Source: Pseudaminobacter sp047739745 (GTDB taxonomy: Bacteria; Pseudomonadota; Alphaproteobacteria; Rhizobiales; Rhizobiaceae). From it: a DNA stretch of 64,000 nt. The DNA lies in the NCBI RefSeq assembly GCF_047739745.1, contig NZ_JBLLVA010000008.1, positions 109,691 to 173,690 of the forward strand, in the 5' to 3' direction. Positions 57,665-64,000 of this stretch are shown here, piece by piece; within the stretch, counting starts at the first letter, position 1, and every line of letters starts with the position of its first letter. The translations under genes were made by a program, and so were the position numbers. Below the pieces are notes generated by a model. That model saw only the letters and a program-made list of their open reading frames with translations. It did not search any database and was not told where the DNA came from.

Positions 57665-58814
57665 TCGGCCGGACAAGGCTCTCGCGCTGCGGCAGCTGAT
57701 CGACCGCGAGGCGCACCGCGCCGGCTTCGATGCGGTTGCCGTAACCACCCCCGATGCTATCCCGCAGGCGCCGGCACGCCTCGCCGAATTCGTCGCAGAG
57801 GGATTCCATGGCTCAATGGAGTGGATGTCCGAAACGCTGGCGCGGCGCGCCGATCCGACGACGCTATGGCCGGACGTGCGCTCGATCATCGTTTTGGCGA
57901 TGAACTACGGACCTTCGGACGATCCGCGCGAATTGTCGGCCATGCCGCGACATGGTGCGATCTCGGTCTACGCGCGCAACCGCGACTATCACGACGTCAT
58001 GAAGGGCCGGCTGAAGGAGATTGCCGGCAAGCTGGTAGCCAAGGCCGGCGGCGACGTGAAGGTGTTCGTCGATACGGCGCCCGTCATGGAAAAACCCCTG
58101 GCGCAAGCCGCCGGCATAGGCTGGCAGGGCAAGCACACCAATCTGGTCAGCCGCGAGTTCGGTTCCTGGCTGTTCCTCGGCACTATCTTCTGCACGGCCG
58201 AACTGGCGCCGGATCGGCCGGAACCCGATTATTGCGGCTCATGCCGTGCCTGCCTCGACGCCTGCCCGACGCATGCTTTTCCAGCGCCCTATCGGCTCGA
58301 TGCAAGGCGGTGCATTTCCTATCTCACGATCGAAAACAAGCGGCCGATCCCGCACGAATTTCGCGAAGCGATCGGTAACCGGATCTATGGCTGCGACGAC
58401 TGCCTGGCGGCGTGCCCGTGGAACAAGTTCGCTCAAGCGGCGTCGGAAGCGAAACTCGTAGCGCGCGACGATCTGCGCGCCCCCGCACTTGCCGATCTCC
58501 TGGCGCTCGACGACGCCGGGTTCCGCGCCTTCTTCTCCGGCTCGCCGGTCAAGCGCATCGGCCGTGACCGCTTCCTGCGCAATGTGCTGATCGCGGCCGG
58601 CAATTCCGGCGATGGCGGGCTGGTTCCGGCCTGCCGCAAGCTGCTTGCCGATCCGTCGCCGCTGGTGCGGGGCGCTGCAGTGTGGGCGTTGTCGCGGCTG
58701 ATGGATCGCGCCGCCCTGCTTGCGTTGCGGCAAGATGGCGAGGAAGATGCGGACGTGCGCGATGAGTGGGCTTTCGTCGCCGGTGAGCGCGAAACGGAAG
58801 GGACGAGCGCATGA
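57645..58814 (+). CDS. queG: Epoxyqueuosine reductase
   Basis: The 389-residue enzyme reduces epoxyqueuosine to queuosine in tRNA with cobalamin and two [4Fe-4S] clusters. The cluster motifs are CGSCRACLDACPTHAF and CDDCLAACPWNKF; the FVDTAPVMEKPLAQAAGIGWQGKHTN segment is typical. A C-terminal HEAT-like repeat lies near 330-370. It depends on B12, as does the radical-SAM protein at 26606. The start overlaps the GST gene; 57645 (ATG) is favoured. Confidence 0.94.
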   Translation: MRTSISDRPDKALALRQLIDREAHRAGFDAVAVTTPDAIPQAPARLAEFVAEGFHGSMEWMSETLARRADPTTLWPDVRSIIVLAMNYGPSDDPRELSAMPRHGAISVYARNRDYHDVMKGRLKEIAGKLVAKAGGDVKVFVDTAPVMEKPLAQAAGIGWQGKHTNLVSREFGSWLFLGTIFCTAELAPDRPEPDYCGSCRACLDACPTHAFPAPYRLDARRCISYLTIENKRPIPHEFREAIGNRIYGCDDCLAACPWNKFAQAASEAKLVARDDLRAPALADLLALDDAGFRAFFSGSPVKRIGRDRFLRNVLIAAGNSGDGGLVPACRKLLADPSPLVRGAAVWALSRLMDRAALLALRQDGEEDADVRDEWAFVAGERETEGTSA

Positions 58815-59713
58815 GCCGAAACCTGTTCATTTTCGGCGCCGGCTATTCTGGACTGGCGGTGGCGCGGGCCAGGTCTGCCGGGTTCGACATTGCCGGTACG
58901 ACGCGGTCCGAGGCGAAATTCGAGGCGCTGCGGGCGGAGGGTATCGCACCGCACATTTTCGACGGCGAACTGACGCCGGAAGTAGTCCAGGCTCTTCAGC
59001 AGGCAACGCATCTGCTGATCTCCATCGCGCCTGGCGAGAGCGGCGATCCGGTGCTCAACGCGGCCGGGGAGACGATCGCCCACAATATGCCGAATCTCGG
59101 CTGGATCGGATATCTGTCGACTGTCGGCGTTTATGGCGACCATGTCGGCGCATGGGTGGACGAAGCGGGCGAATGCCGGCCGGTGTCGCAACGTTCGAAG
59201 CTGCGGCTCCAGGCCGAACTGGCATGGCAGGAAATCGGCCGCCAAACTGGACTGCCGGTGGCGATCCTGCGGCTTTCGGGAATTTACGGGCCGGGGCGCA
59301 ACGCCTTCGTCAATCTGGCGAACGGCACTGCCAAGCGGCTGGTTAAGCCCGATCAGGTGTTCAACCGCATCCATGCGGAAGACATTGCCGGCGCGGTCTG
59401 GCACCTTGCGGGCCTTGGCCGGGGCGGCGTTTTCAACGTCACCGACGATCTGCCGTCTCCGCCGCAGGATGTGGTTGCCTATGCCGCCGCTCTGATGGGT
59501 GTCGAGCCGCCGCCGGAAATTCCATTCGAAACGGCCGAATTGACGCCGATGGCGCGGTCATTCTACGGCGAAAACAAGCGCGTTTCGAACGCGTCCATCA
59601 AGCGCGCCGGCTACCGCTTCCGCTACCCGGACTATCGGGTTGCGCTCGATGCGATGTGGCAGGCGGGGAACTGGAGGAATGGCCGGGCCCGCAGCCCGAT
59701 GAAAGCCGGGTAA
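58811..59713 (+). CDS. NAD(P)-dependent SDR (YeeZ-like)
   Basis: The 300-residue protein has NLFIFGAGYSGLAVARARSAGF with a GxGxxG-type motif, LSTVGVYGDHVG, RLSGIYGPGRNAFVNLANG and HAEDIAGAVWHL. This resembles the YeeZ-type extended SDR group, with unknown substrate. It overlaps queG by four bases (ATGA), so the two are translationally coupled. Confidence 0.86.
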   Translation: MSRNLFIFGAGYSGLAVARARSAGFDIAGTTRSEAKFEALRAEGIAPHIFDGELTPEVVQALQQATHLLISIAPGESGDPVLNAAGETIAHNMPNLGWIGYLSTVGVYGDHVGAWVDEAGECRPVSQRSKLRLQAELAWQEIGRQTGLPVAILRLSGIYGPGRNAFVNLANGTAKRLVKPDQVFNRIHAEDIAGAVWHLAGLGRGGVFNVTDDLPSPPQDVVAYAAALMGVEPPPEIPFETAELTPMARSFYGENKRVSNASIKRAGYRFRYPDYRVALDAMWQAGNWRNGRARSPMKAG

Positions 59714-59821
59714 TCGGGATTGGACCTCATGTCATTATTCTGCCGGTAATCGTCGGTTCACGATTCAGTAACCAAGGCGTCTCAAGCTTGTGGGCGGGGG
59801 CCGGACCGAATGGAAGAACGC

Positions 59822-60883
59822 ATGAGAAGTTTTTTTCGCGATGCAACGCGGCTGGTCGCGGCAGCGCTCGCAGCCATCCTGCTTTCTGCGCCCCTGGCGA
59901 GTGCCGATACACTCGCAAAAAATCTGTTCGGGGCAACGAAGCTTCCCGCGGCAACAGCCGCGAAGTCATTCGGCTTCTACTCCAAGGGCTGCTTTTCGGG
60001 CGGTGTCGCGATCGCCACGGATGGGCCGACCTGGCAGGCCATGCGGCTTTCACGCAATCGCCGCTGGGGTCATCCGACGATGATCAGGCTGATCGAGAAA
60101 CTGTCGCACGAGGCAGTGGCCGACGGCTGGCCTGGCCTGCTGCTCGGCGATATTTCACAGCCACGCGGCGGCCCGATGCTGACCGGCCACGCCTCGCACC
60201 AGATCGGTCTCGACGCCGATATCTGGCTGACGCCGATGCCCGACCGCAGGCTCTCGGCGGCGGAGCGTGAGAGCGTGAGCGCGACCTCGATGATCCGCAA
60301 GGGCGGCCTGACCGTCGACGAACGGCTGTGGACGCCGGCGCATGCGAGACTTCTGAGGCGCGCCGCGAACTATCCCGAGGTCGAGCGTATTCTGGTCCAT
60401 CCCGGCATCAAGAAGAAGCTGTGCGATACGGTCACCGGCGACCGCTCATGGCTGCACAAGATCAGGCCATTCTGGGGCCATGACTATCATTTCCATGTCC
60501 GCATCGGCTGCCAGCCGGGGTCGACCGGCTGCAAGCGCCAGGAGGCGACGCCGAAGGGTGATGGCTGCGACAAGTCGCTGGCCTGGTGGTTCACCGAGGA
60601 GCCGTGGCGGCCGGCAACGGGCCCGCAAAAACCCAAGGCCCGAGACGTGATGACGATGGCAAGCCTGCCAAAGGAGTGCCAGGCGGTGCTCGACGCCCCG
60701 TCGCCGATCTCGGAAGCGGCGGTAACGATCGGCGGCTTGGGAACGGCTGTCGCCTCCGCGCCTGCCACCGCAGACAAGCCCACCATCGAAACGGTCCTCG
60801 GTGCCAGCCCGATCGCGGCGAGCGCCTTCGCGCCAACCCCCACCCGCCGTATTCCGCTGCCGTTTCCACGGCCCACGAATTAG
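59822..60883 (+). CDS. mepA: Penicillin-insensitive murein endopeptidase
   Basis: The 353-residue periplasmic enzyme cleaves peptidoglycan cross-links. It has a signal peptide (cut near ASA/DT), zinc ligands in GHASHQIGLDADIW and GHDYHFHVRIGC, and a Pro/Ala-rich tail of about 80 residues. ATG 59822 has GGAAG upstream. The TAG stop is the first triplet of an inverted-repeat element, so the last residues may have been shaped by insertion. Confidence 0.93.
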   Translation: MRSFFRDATRLVAAALAAILLSAPLASADTLAKNLFGATKLPAATAAKSFGFYSKGCFSGGVAIATDGPTWQAMRLSRNRRWGHPTMIRLIEKLSHEAVADGWPGLLLGDISQPRGGPMLTGHASHQIGLDADIWLTPMPDRRLSAAERESVSATSMIRKGGLTVDERLWTPAHARLLRRAANYPEVERILVHPGIKKKLCDTVTGDRSWLHKIRPFWGHDYHFHVRIGCQPGSTGCKRQEATPKGDGCDKSLAWWFTEEPWRPATGPQKPKARDVMTMASLPKECQAVLDAPSPISEAAVTIGGLGTAVASAPATADKPTIETVLGASPIAASAFAPTPTRRIPLPFPRPTN

Positions 60884-61150
60884 GACCAATCGACATTCAG
60901 GATTTGAGCGTGGCGCGAGCCGGATTTCGGTCCTGAACAGGAGAAAAGCGCATGGCGGTGTAGACCCCTTCGAGCATTTTCGACGCATTCAGGGCCGCAA
61001 TCCGCCGCGTTCCGCAGGGATATGGCTAAAATCGCCCATTTCCGCGTCGCGAAGCCTCGACGCAGGGCAACTGCGCCTTCGGCTCCGCTCCTCGAACTGA
61101 ACGATTTTTGCTCATACCACGCCGCAAATCCTGAATGTCGATTGGCCCTA
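60881..61150. repeat. MITE-like element with long terminal inverted repeats
   Basis: The ends (60881-60920 and 61110-61150) are inverted copies with a perfect 21-base core at 60886-60906 and 61125-61145, and weaker complementarity further in. The interior of about 190 bases has no gene. TAGG at one end and CCTA at the other suggest a TA target. It provides the stop codon of mepA. Confidence 0.6.
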
Positions 61151-61219
61151 GCCGACGGCATTGGCGGGCGCGGATCATTTCTCCGTTGATCCGCGCCCCT
61201 TGATGCCGCATGGATGGGC

Positions 61220-61319
61220 TAGAGCATCGGACCGAAAAGTGGAATCCGGTTTTCGCAACGATCCGCTGCTCGATCAAAGTGTTGGAACGTCCTTTGTGCG
61301 TCCGATGCACGGCGCTCTA
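61220..61319. repeat. RIME-like repeat upstream of glk
   Basis: TAGAGC (61220-61225) and GCTCTA (61314-61319) frame the element. Inside, GCATCGGAC (61224-61232) pairs with GTCCGATGC (61300-61308), and CCGAAAAGTGG with CCGGTTTTCG matches the rhizobial mosaic repeat seen at 3284. No gene is present in 60884-61351. Confidence 0.55.
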
Positions 61320-61351
61320 ACGACCGCCGCGTGAAACCGGAGACATGTGGA

Positions 61352-62380
61352 ATGGCTGATCGAGGCGACGATGGGGCCGCGCTGCAATTTCCGATCCTGA
61401 TCGGCGATATTGGCGGAACCAACGCCCGTTTCGCCATCGTGGCCGATGCCGCGTCCGAGCCCGGCGCACCGCGGATCGTCCAGACGGCAAGCTATGCATC
61501 CATCGACGAAGCGGTTCGGCAGGCGGTGCTCGACCATAGCTCGATCAAACCGCGCTCGGCCGTGTTTGCCGTCGCCGGTCCCGTGGACGGCGACGAGATC
61601 GCGCTCACCAACTGTCCGTGGGTGGTGCGGCCGAAGGCGATGTTTTCCTCGCTTGGCGTCGGCGAGGTCGTCGTCCTCAACGACTTCGAGGCACAGGCAC
61701 TGGCGGTCGTGGCGCTCGGCGACGAGCATCTGGAGAAGATCGGCGGCGGCAACGCCGAACCGAATGCCGGGCGCGTCGTGCTTGGCCCGGGCACTGGGCT
61801 CGGCGTTGCCGGCCTGATCCATTCCGGCGGCAAGTGGATTCCGGTGCCGGGCGAGGGCGGCCATATGGATATCGGGCCGCGTACCGATCGCGACCGTCAG
61901 ATATTCCCGCTTCTTGAAACGATCGAGGGTCGGATATCGGGCGAGCAGATATTGTGCGGCCGCGGCCTGGTGAATGCCTATCACGCCGTCGCCCGCGCCA
62001 ACGGCGTGGAACCGCTTTTTTCGACGCCGGCTGAAATCACCGCCGCGGCACTCGCCAAATCCGACGCGGTTGCCGAGGAGGCGGTTCGGTTCTTCGTCAC
62101 CTGCCTTGGCCGCACCGCCGGCGACCTGGCGCTGGTCTTCATGAGCAGGGGCGGCGTCTATCTGACCGGCGGAATTGCCCAGAAGATCGTGCCGGCGCTC
62201 AAGGAGCGAAATTTTCGCGAGGCGTTCGAAGACAAGGCGCCGCATCGCGAACTGATGAAGACGATGCCGATCTATGTGATCACGCATCCGCTCGCCGCGC
62301 TGGCCGGGCTTGGAGCGTATGCGCGAACGCCGTCGCGCTTCGGCGTGGAGACAGCCGGACGTCGGTGGCGGTCCAACTAG
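61352..62380 (+). CDS. glk: Glucokinase
   Basis: The 342-residue cytosolic enzyme phosphorylates glucose at C6 with ATP. Motifs are the phosphate loop GDIGGTNARFAIV, VAGPVDGDEIALTN, VLNDFEAQALAV, GPGTGLGVAG and VPGEGGHMDIGP. ATG 61352 has GGAG at 61339-61342; a GTG at 61331 would extend the frame. A mosaic repeat lies directly upstream. Glucose 6-phosphate is also the substrate of inositol-phosphate synthase at 35975. Confidence 0.95.
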   Translation: MADRGDDGAALQFPILIGDIGGTNARFAIVADAASEPGAPRIVQTASYASIDEAVRQAVLDHSSIKPRSAVFAVAGPVDGDEIALTNCPWVVRPKAMFSSLGVGEVVVLNDFEAQALAVVALGDEHLEKIGGGNAEPNAGRVVLGPGTGLGVAGLIHSGGKWIPVPGEGGHMDIGPRTDRDRQIFPLLETIEGRISGEQILCGRGLVNAYHAVARANGVEPLFSTPAEITAAALAKSDAVAEEAVRFFVTCLGRTAGDLALVFMSRGGVYLTGGIAQKIVPALKERNFREAFEDKAPHRELMKTMPIYVITHPLAALAGLGAYARTPSRFGVETAGRRWRSN

Positions 62381-62418
62381 CCGCAGGAACCGGCCAGTGC
62401 CTTTCCGGTCTGAAAGGC

Positions 62419-63042
62419 CTACTGCACCGAACCGACGAGCGGGGCCTGGCCCTCGCGGATCGTCACCCAGTGGCCGGTGTGATTGCTCGCCTGCCGCTTG
62501 AGGAAATGATAGCCGCTTGCTTCCCAGGGGCGTATCGCGTCGGTCAGATTATCGAGCACGAAATCTCCCCGGTCGGTCCGCACCGTCAGGATCGCGTGAC
62601 CTTCACCATCGCTCTTGCGCACGACGGTGATGAGCAGGTTGGAAAGCGACAAGCCCCTGGCGACGAGTTCACGGCGCTTTTCCAGCACGTAATCTTCGCA
62701 ATCGCCGATGCTGTCTTCCGGATATGCCCAAACCTCGTCCTTGCCGTAGATGTCGAAATCATTGGCCGGCCCTACGGCGCCATTGACCTCGAGATTGACG
62801 TCGACGAGGGTTTGCCACAGTTCCCCGCTCATGCGCTCGGGGCCGGTATCGCGTGAACGGATCGAACATTCGGAGGGGTTGGCCCGGCAGAACTCATAGT
62901 GACCGATCGGTTGCGACGTCAGGCCGCCGATAGTCATGGAGCCCGCCGCGAAGGCGGGGGCCGCGGCCCACGCGCCGAAAGCCAGTCCAACCAGAAATGT
63001 CGCGCGCCGGTATCCACCTCGCGCCTTCGGTGAGGAAATCAT
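62419..63042 (-). CDS. Bacterial transglutaminase-like cysteine protease (BTLCP/LapG-type)
   Basis: The 207-residue periplasmic protein has a signal peptide (cut near FAA/GS) and the catalytic triad Cys115 (IGDCEDYV), His149 (GEGHAIL) and Asp164 (VLDN). The family contains LapG, which releases biofilm adhesins under c-di-GMP control via LapD; no lapD or adhesin gene is in the window. A CtrA-type site lies at -36 to -60, suggesting cell-cycle control. Confidence 0.93.
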   Translation of the reverse strand: MISSPKARGGYRRATFLVGLAFGAWAAAPAFAAGSMTIGGLTSQPIGHYEFCRANPSECSIRSRDTGPERMSGELWQTLVDVNLEVNGAVGPANDFDIYGKDEVWAYPEDSIGDCEDYVLEKRRELVARGLSLSNLLITVVRKSDGEGHAILTVRTDRGDFVLDNLTDAIRPWEASGYHFLKRQASNHTGHWVTIREGQAPLVGSVQ

Positions 63043-63077
63043 TGTCCCCGGCCCCGTTTGCCGTTGTCTGTTTTTTG

Positions 63078-63101
63078 TTAACGAAACGTTAACGGCGTTA
63101 A
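63078..63101. promoter_or_regulatory. CtrA-binding-site candidate
   Basis: TTAA (63078-63081), seven bases and TTAA (63089-63092) match the CtrA box TTAA-N7-TTAA; a third TTAA is at 63098-63101. GTTAAC occurs three times in this short stretch. The BTLCP start is 36 bases away on the minus strand. Confidence 0.55.
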
Positions 63102-63227
63102 CAGAGCCATGTCAATTACAGCGAACGGATGATTGTCGGGATGGTTACCGACCGCGACGATTCTGCAACAGGTAGCCGGCTGAACGAGGACGGTATGCAA
63201 CGGTATGTTGCCTAGAGCACGTCCTGT

Positions 63228-63390
63228 TTAATCCGGGTCATATCCTGCGGCCCTGAAGTAGTTGGCGCATTCGGCCGGCGTGAAGAGGTCGATGATGGGA
63301 CCGACGGCATCCCACAGAGCCTTGATGGTTCTCTCGGCTTTGGCGCGCATGAGGGCCTTGAGCTTGGAGAAAGCATTTTCGATTGATGGT
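63228..63390 (-). pseudogene. IS630-family transposase remnant (C-terminus)
   Basis: The minus-strand frame reads PSIENAFSKLKALMRAK, then a short helical stretch, LFTPAECANYFRAAGYDPD and a TAA stop (63230-63228). This is the C-terminal end of IS630-type transposases. Everything upstream is missing, cut by the IS110-type element to the right. The fragment cannot be active. Confidence 0.75.
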
Positions 63391-63392
63391 GT

Positions 63393-64000
63393 GGATGGCT
63401 CCTGCTCCCGGCGTCGCATTGCGCCATAGTTGGGATGTTGTCGTCCCGAGCAAAGGAGCCATCCATGTCCGAGCTTGCCACAGTCGGTATCGACCTCGCA
63501 AAGAGCGTCTTCCAGATCCATGGTGTCGATGAGAACGGTCGGGTTCTCGTGCGCCGCCAGCTTCGCCGCGGCCAGTTGCTGGCGTTTTCCAGAAGCGTCC
63601 GCGATGCCTGATCGGCATGGAGGCTTGCGCAGGTTCTCACGACTGGGGGCGCAGGCTTCAAGAGATGGGGCATGACGTTAGGCTGATGCCGCCGTCCTAT
63701 GTGAAGCCTTACGTGAAGCGTGGGAAGACGGATGCTGCGGACGCGGCCGCCATTTGTGAAGCCGTGATGCGGCCTTCCATGCGATTTGTCGCCGTCAAGA
63801 GCGAAGCCTGCTCAGCGGTCCTTGTTCTTCACCGCACGCGGGACTTTCTGGTTCGCCAGCGCACGCAGATCGGTAATGCGATCCGTGCCCACATGACGGA
63901 GTTCGGTCTCATAACGGCGAAGGGCGCGCAGAATGTAGATCGACTGAAGGACCAACTGGACCAACTGCCGGAAGTGGCCCGGACGCCCGTGAGCTTGCTC
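63393..64000 (+). mobile_element. IS110-family element, 5' part
   Basis: GGATGGCTCC (63393-63402) and GGAGCCATCC (63455-63464) form an inverted pair in front of a transposase frame. This fits the subterminal region of an IS110-type element inserted into IS630 sequence. The right end is outside the window. Confidence 0.6.
63465..64000 (+). pseudogene. IS110-family transposase, frameshifted and cut by the window end
   Basis: The first frame reads MSELATVGIDLAKSVFQIHG and stops at TGA 63609-63611. The next part of the family sequence (CLIGMEACAGSHDWGRRLQEMGH, PPSYVKPYVKRGKTDAADA) continues in another frame. The shift is at the T run 63585-63588, where one T seems lost (family has two Phe). The DEDD-type RuvC-like domain would otherwise be complete. 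A homopolymer sequencing error is the alternative to real inactivation. Confidence 0.8.

Noticed and set aside
1..64000. Searched by eye for tRNA genes, rRNA, CRISPR arrays, prophage genes and toxin-antitoxin pairs
   Set aside because: None could be supported; tandem repeat-spacer patterns and cloverleaf ends were not seen.

Overview
The window looks like chromosome from an alphaproteobacterium of the order Hyphomicrobiales, most likely a Mesorhizobium-like member of the Phyllobacteriaceae. This rests on the high GC content, the gene families (BTLCP peptidase, HWE kinase, DUF1236 proteins, Tim44-like protein, paired Ku proteins), rhizobial intergenic repeats, and many EcfG/RpoE2-type promoters. 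I found no tRNA, rRNA, CRISPR array or prophage. The right edge cuts an IS110-type element that lies beside an IS630 remnant.

Layout. 0-9 kb holds housekeeping and metabolic genes: a P-loop kinase, folE, a Rieske/FAD reductase, a LysR regulator, a formyl-THF cyclo-ligase, a solitary ctaD with a Tim44-like neighbour, and an AI-2E-family permease. 9.3-17.3 kb is one operon for a membrane PQQ dehydrogenase and a caa3-type oxidase (subunit II with fused cytochrome c, fused subunits I+III, a CtaG-like protein, a triheme cytochrome c). 17.3-24.3 kb is a run of small stress and envelope genes plus UDP-glucose dehydrogenase. 24.4-39.4 kb is a large glycan/inositol cluster: two epimerases, a B12/radical-SAM protein, four glycosyltransferases, a UDP-xylose synthase-like protein, a phosphoribosyltransferase-kinase fusion, myo-inositol-phosphate synthase, a histidine phosphatase, a methyltransferase and an apparently permuted glycosidase. 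39.5-42.9 kb holds an ECF sigma factor and stress genes. 42.9-45.5 kb is a pyruvyltransferase/FrhB pair. 46-48.3 kb is an HWE kinase with a single-domain response regulator. 48.4-52.9 kb is Ku-LigD-Ku end joining. 53-63 kb is mixed: PPOX, DoxX, UppP, GST, QueG, MepA, glucokinase, BTLCP.

The unifying signal is a promoter pattern. At least fourteen sites fit GGAAC-N16/17-(C/G)GTT, the recognition pattern of the alphaproteobacterial general-stress sigma factor (EcfG/RpoE2). Almost all lie about 20-60 bases upstream of a gene start in the right orientation. They front the PQQ-dehydrogenase/oxidase operon, the small envelope proteins, the inositol-synthase operon, the ECF sigma gene, an alcohol dehydrogenase, a candidate small RNA and both Ku loci. 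Relaxed versions precede the glycan operon and ugd. I infer that the window is largely a general-stress-response region that couples alternative respiration, end joining, small envelope proteins and synthesis of an uncharacterised, possibly inositol-containing glycoside.

All family assignments were made by reading motifs. No database search was run. Starts were chosen from ribosome-binding sites and domain boundaries, and some remain uncertain as noted.
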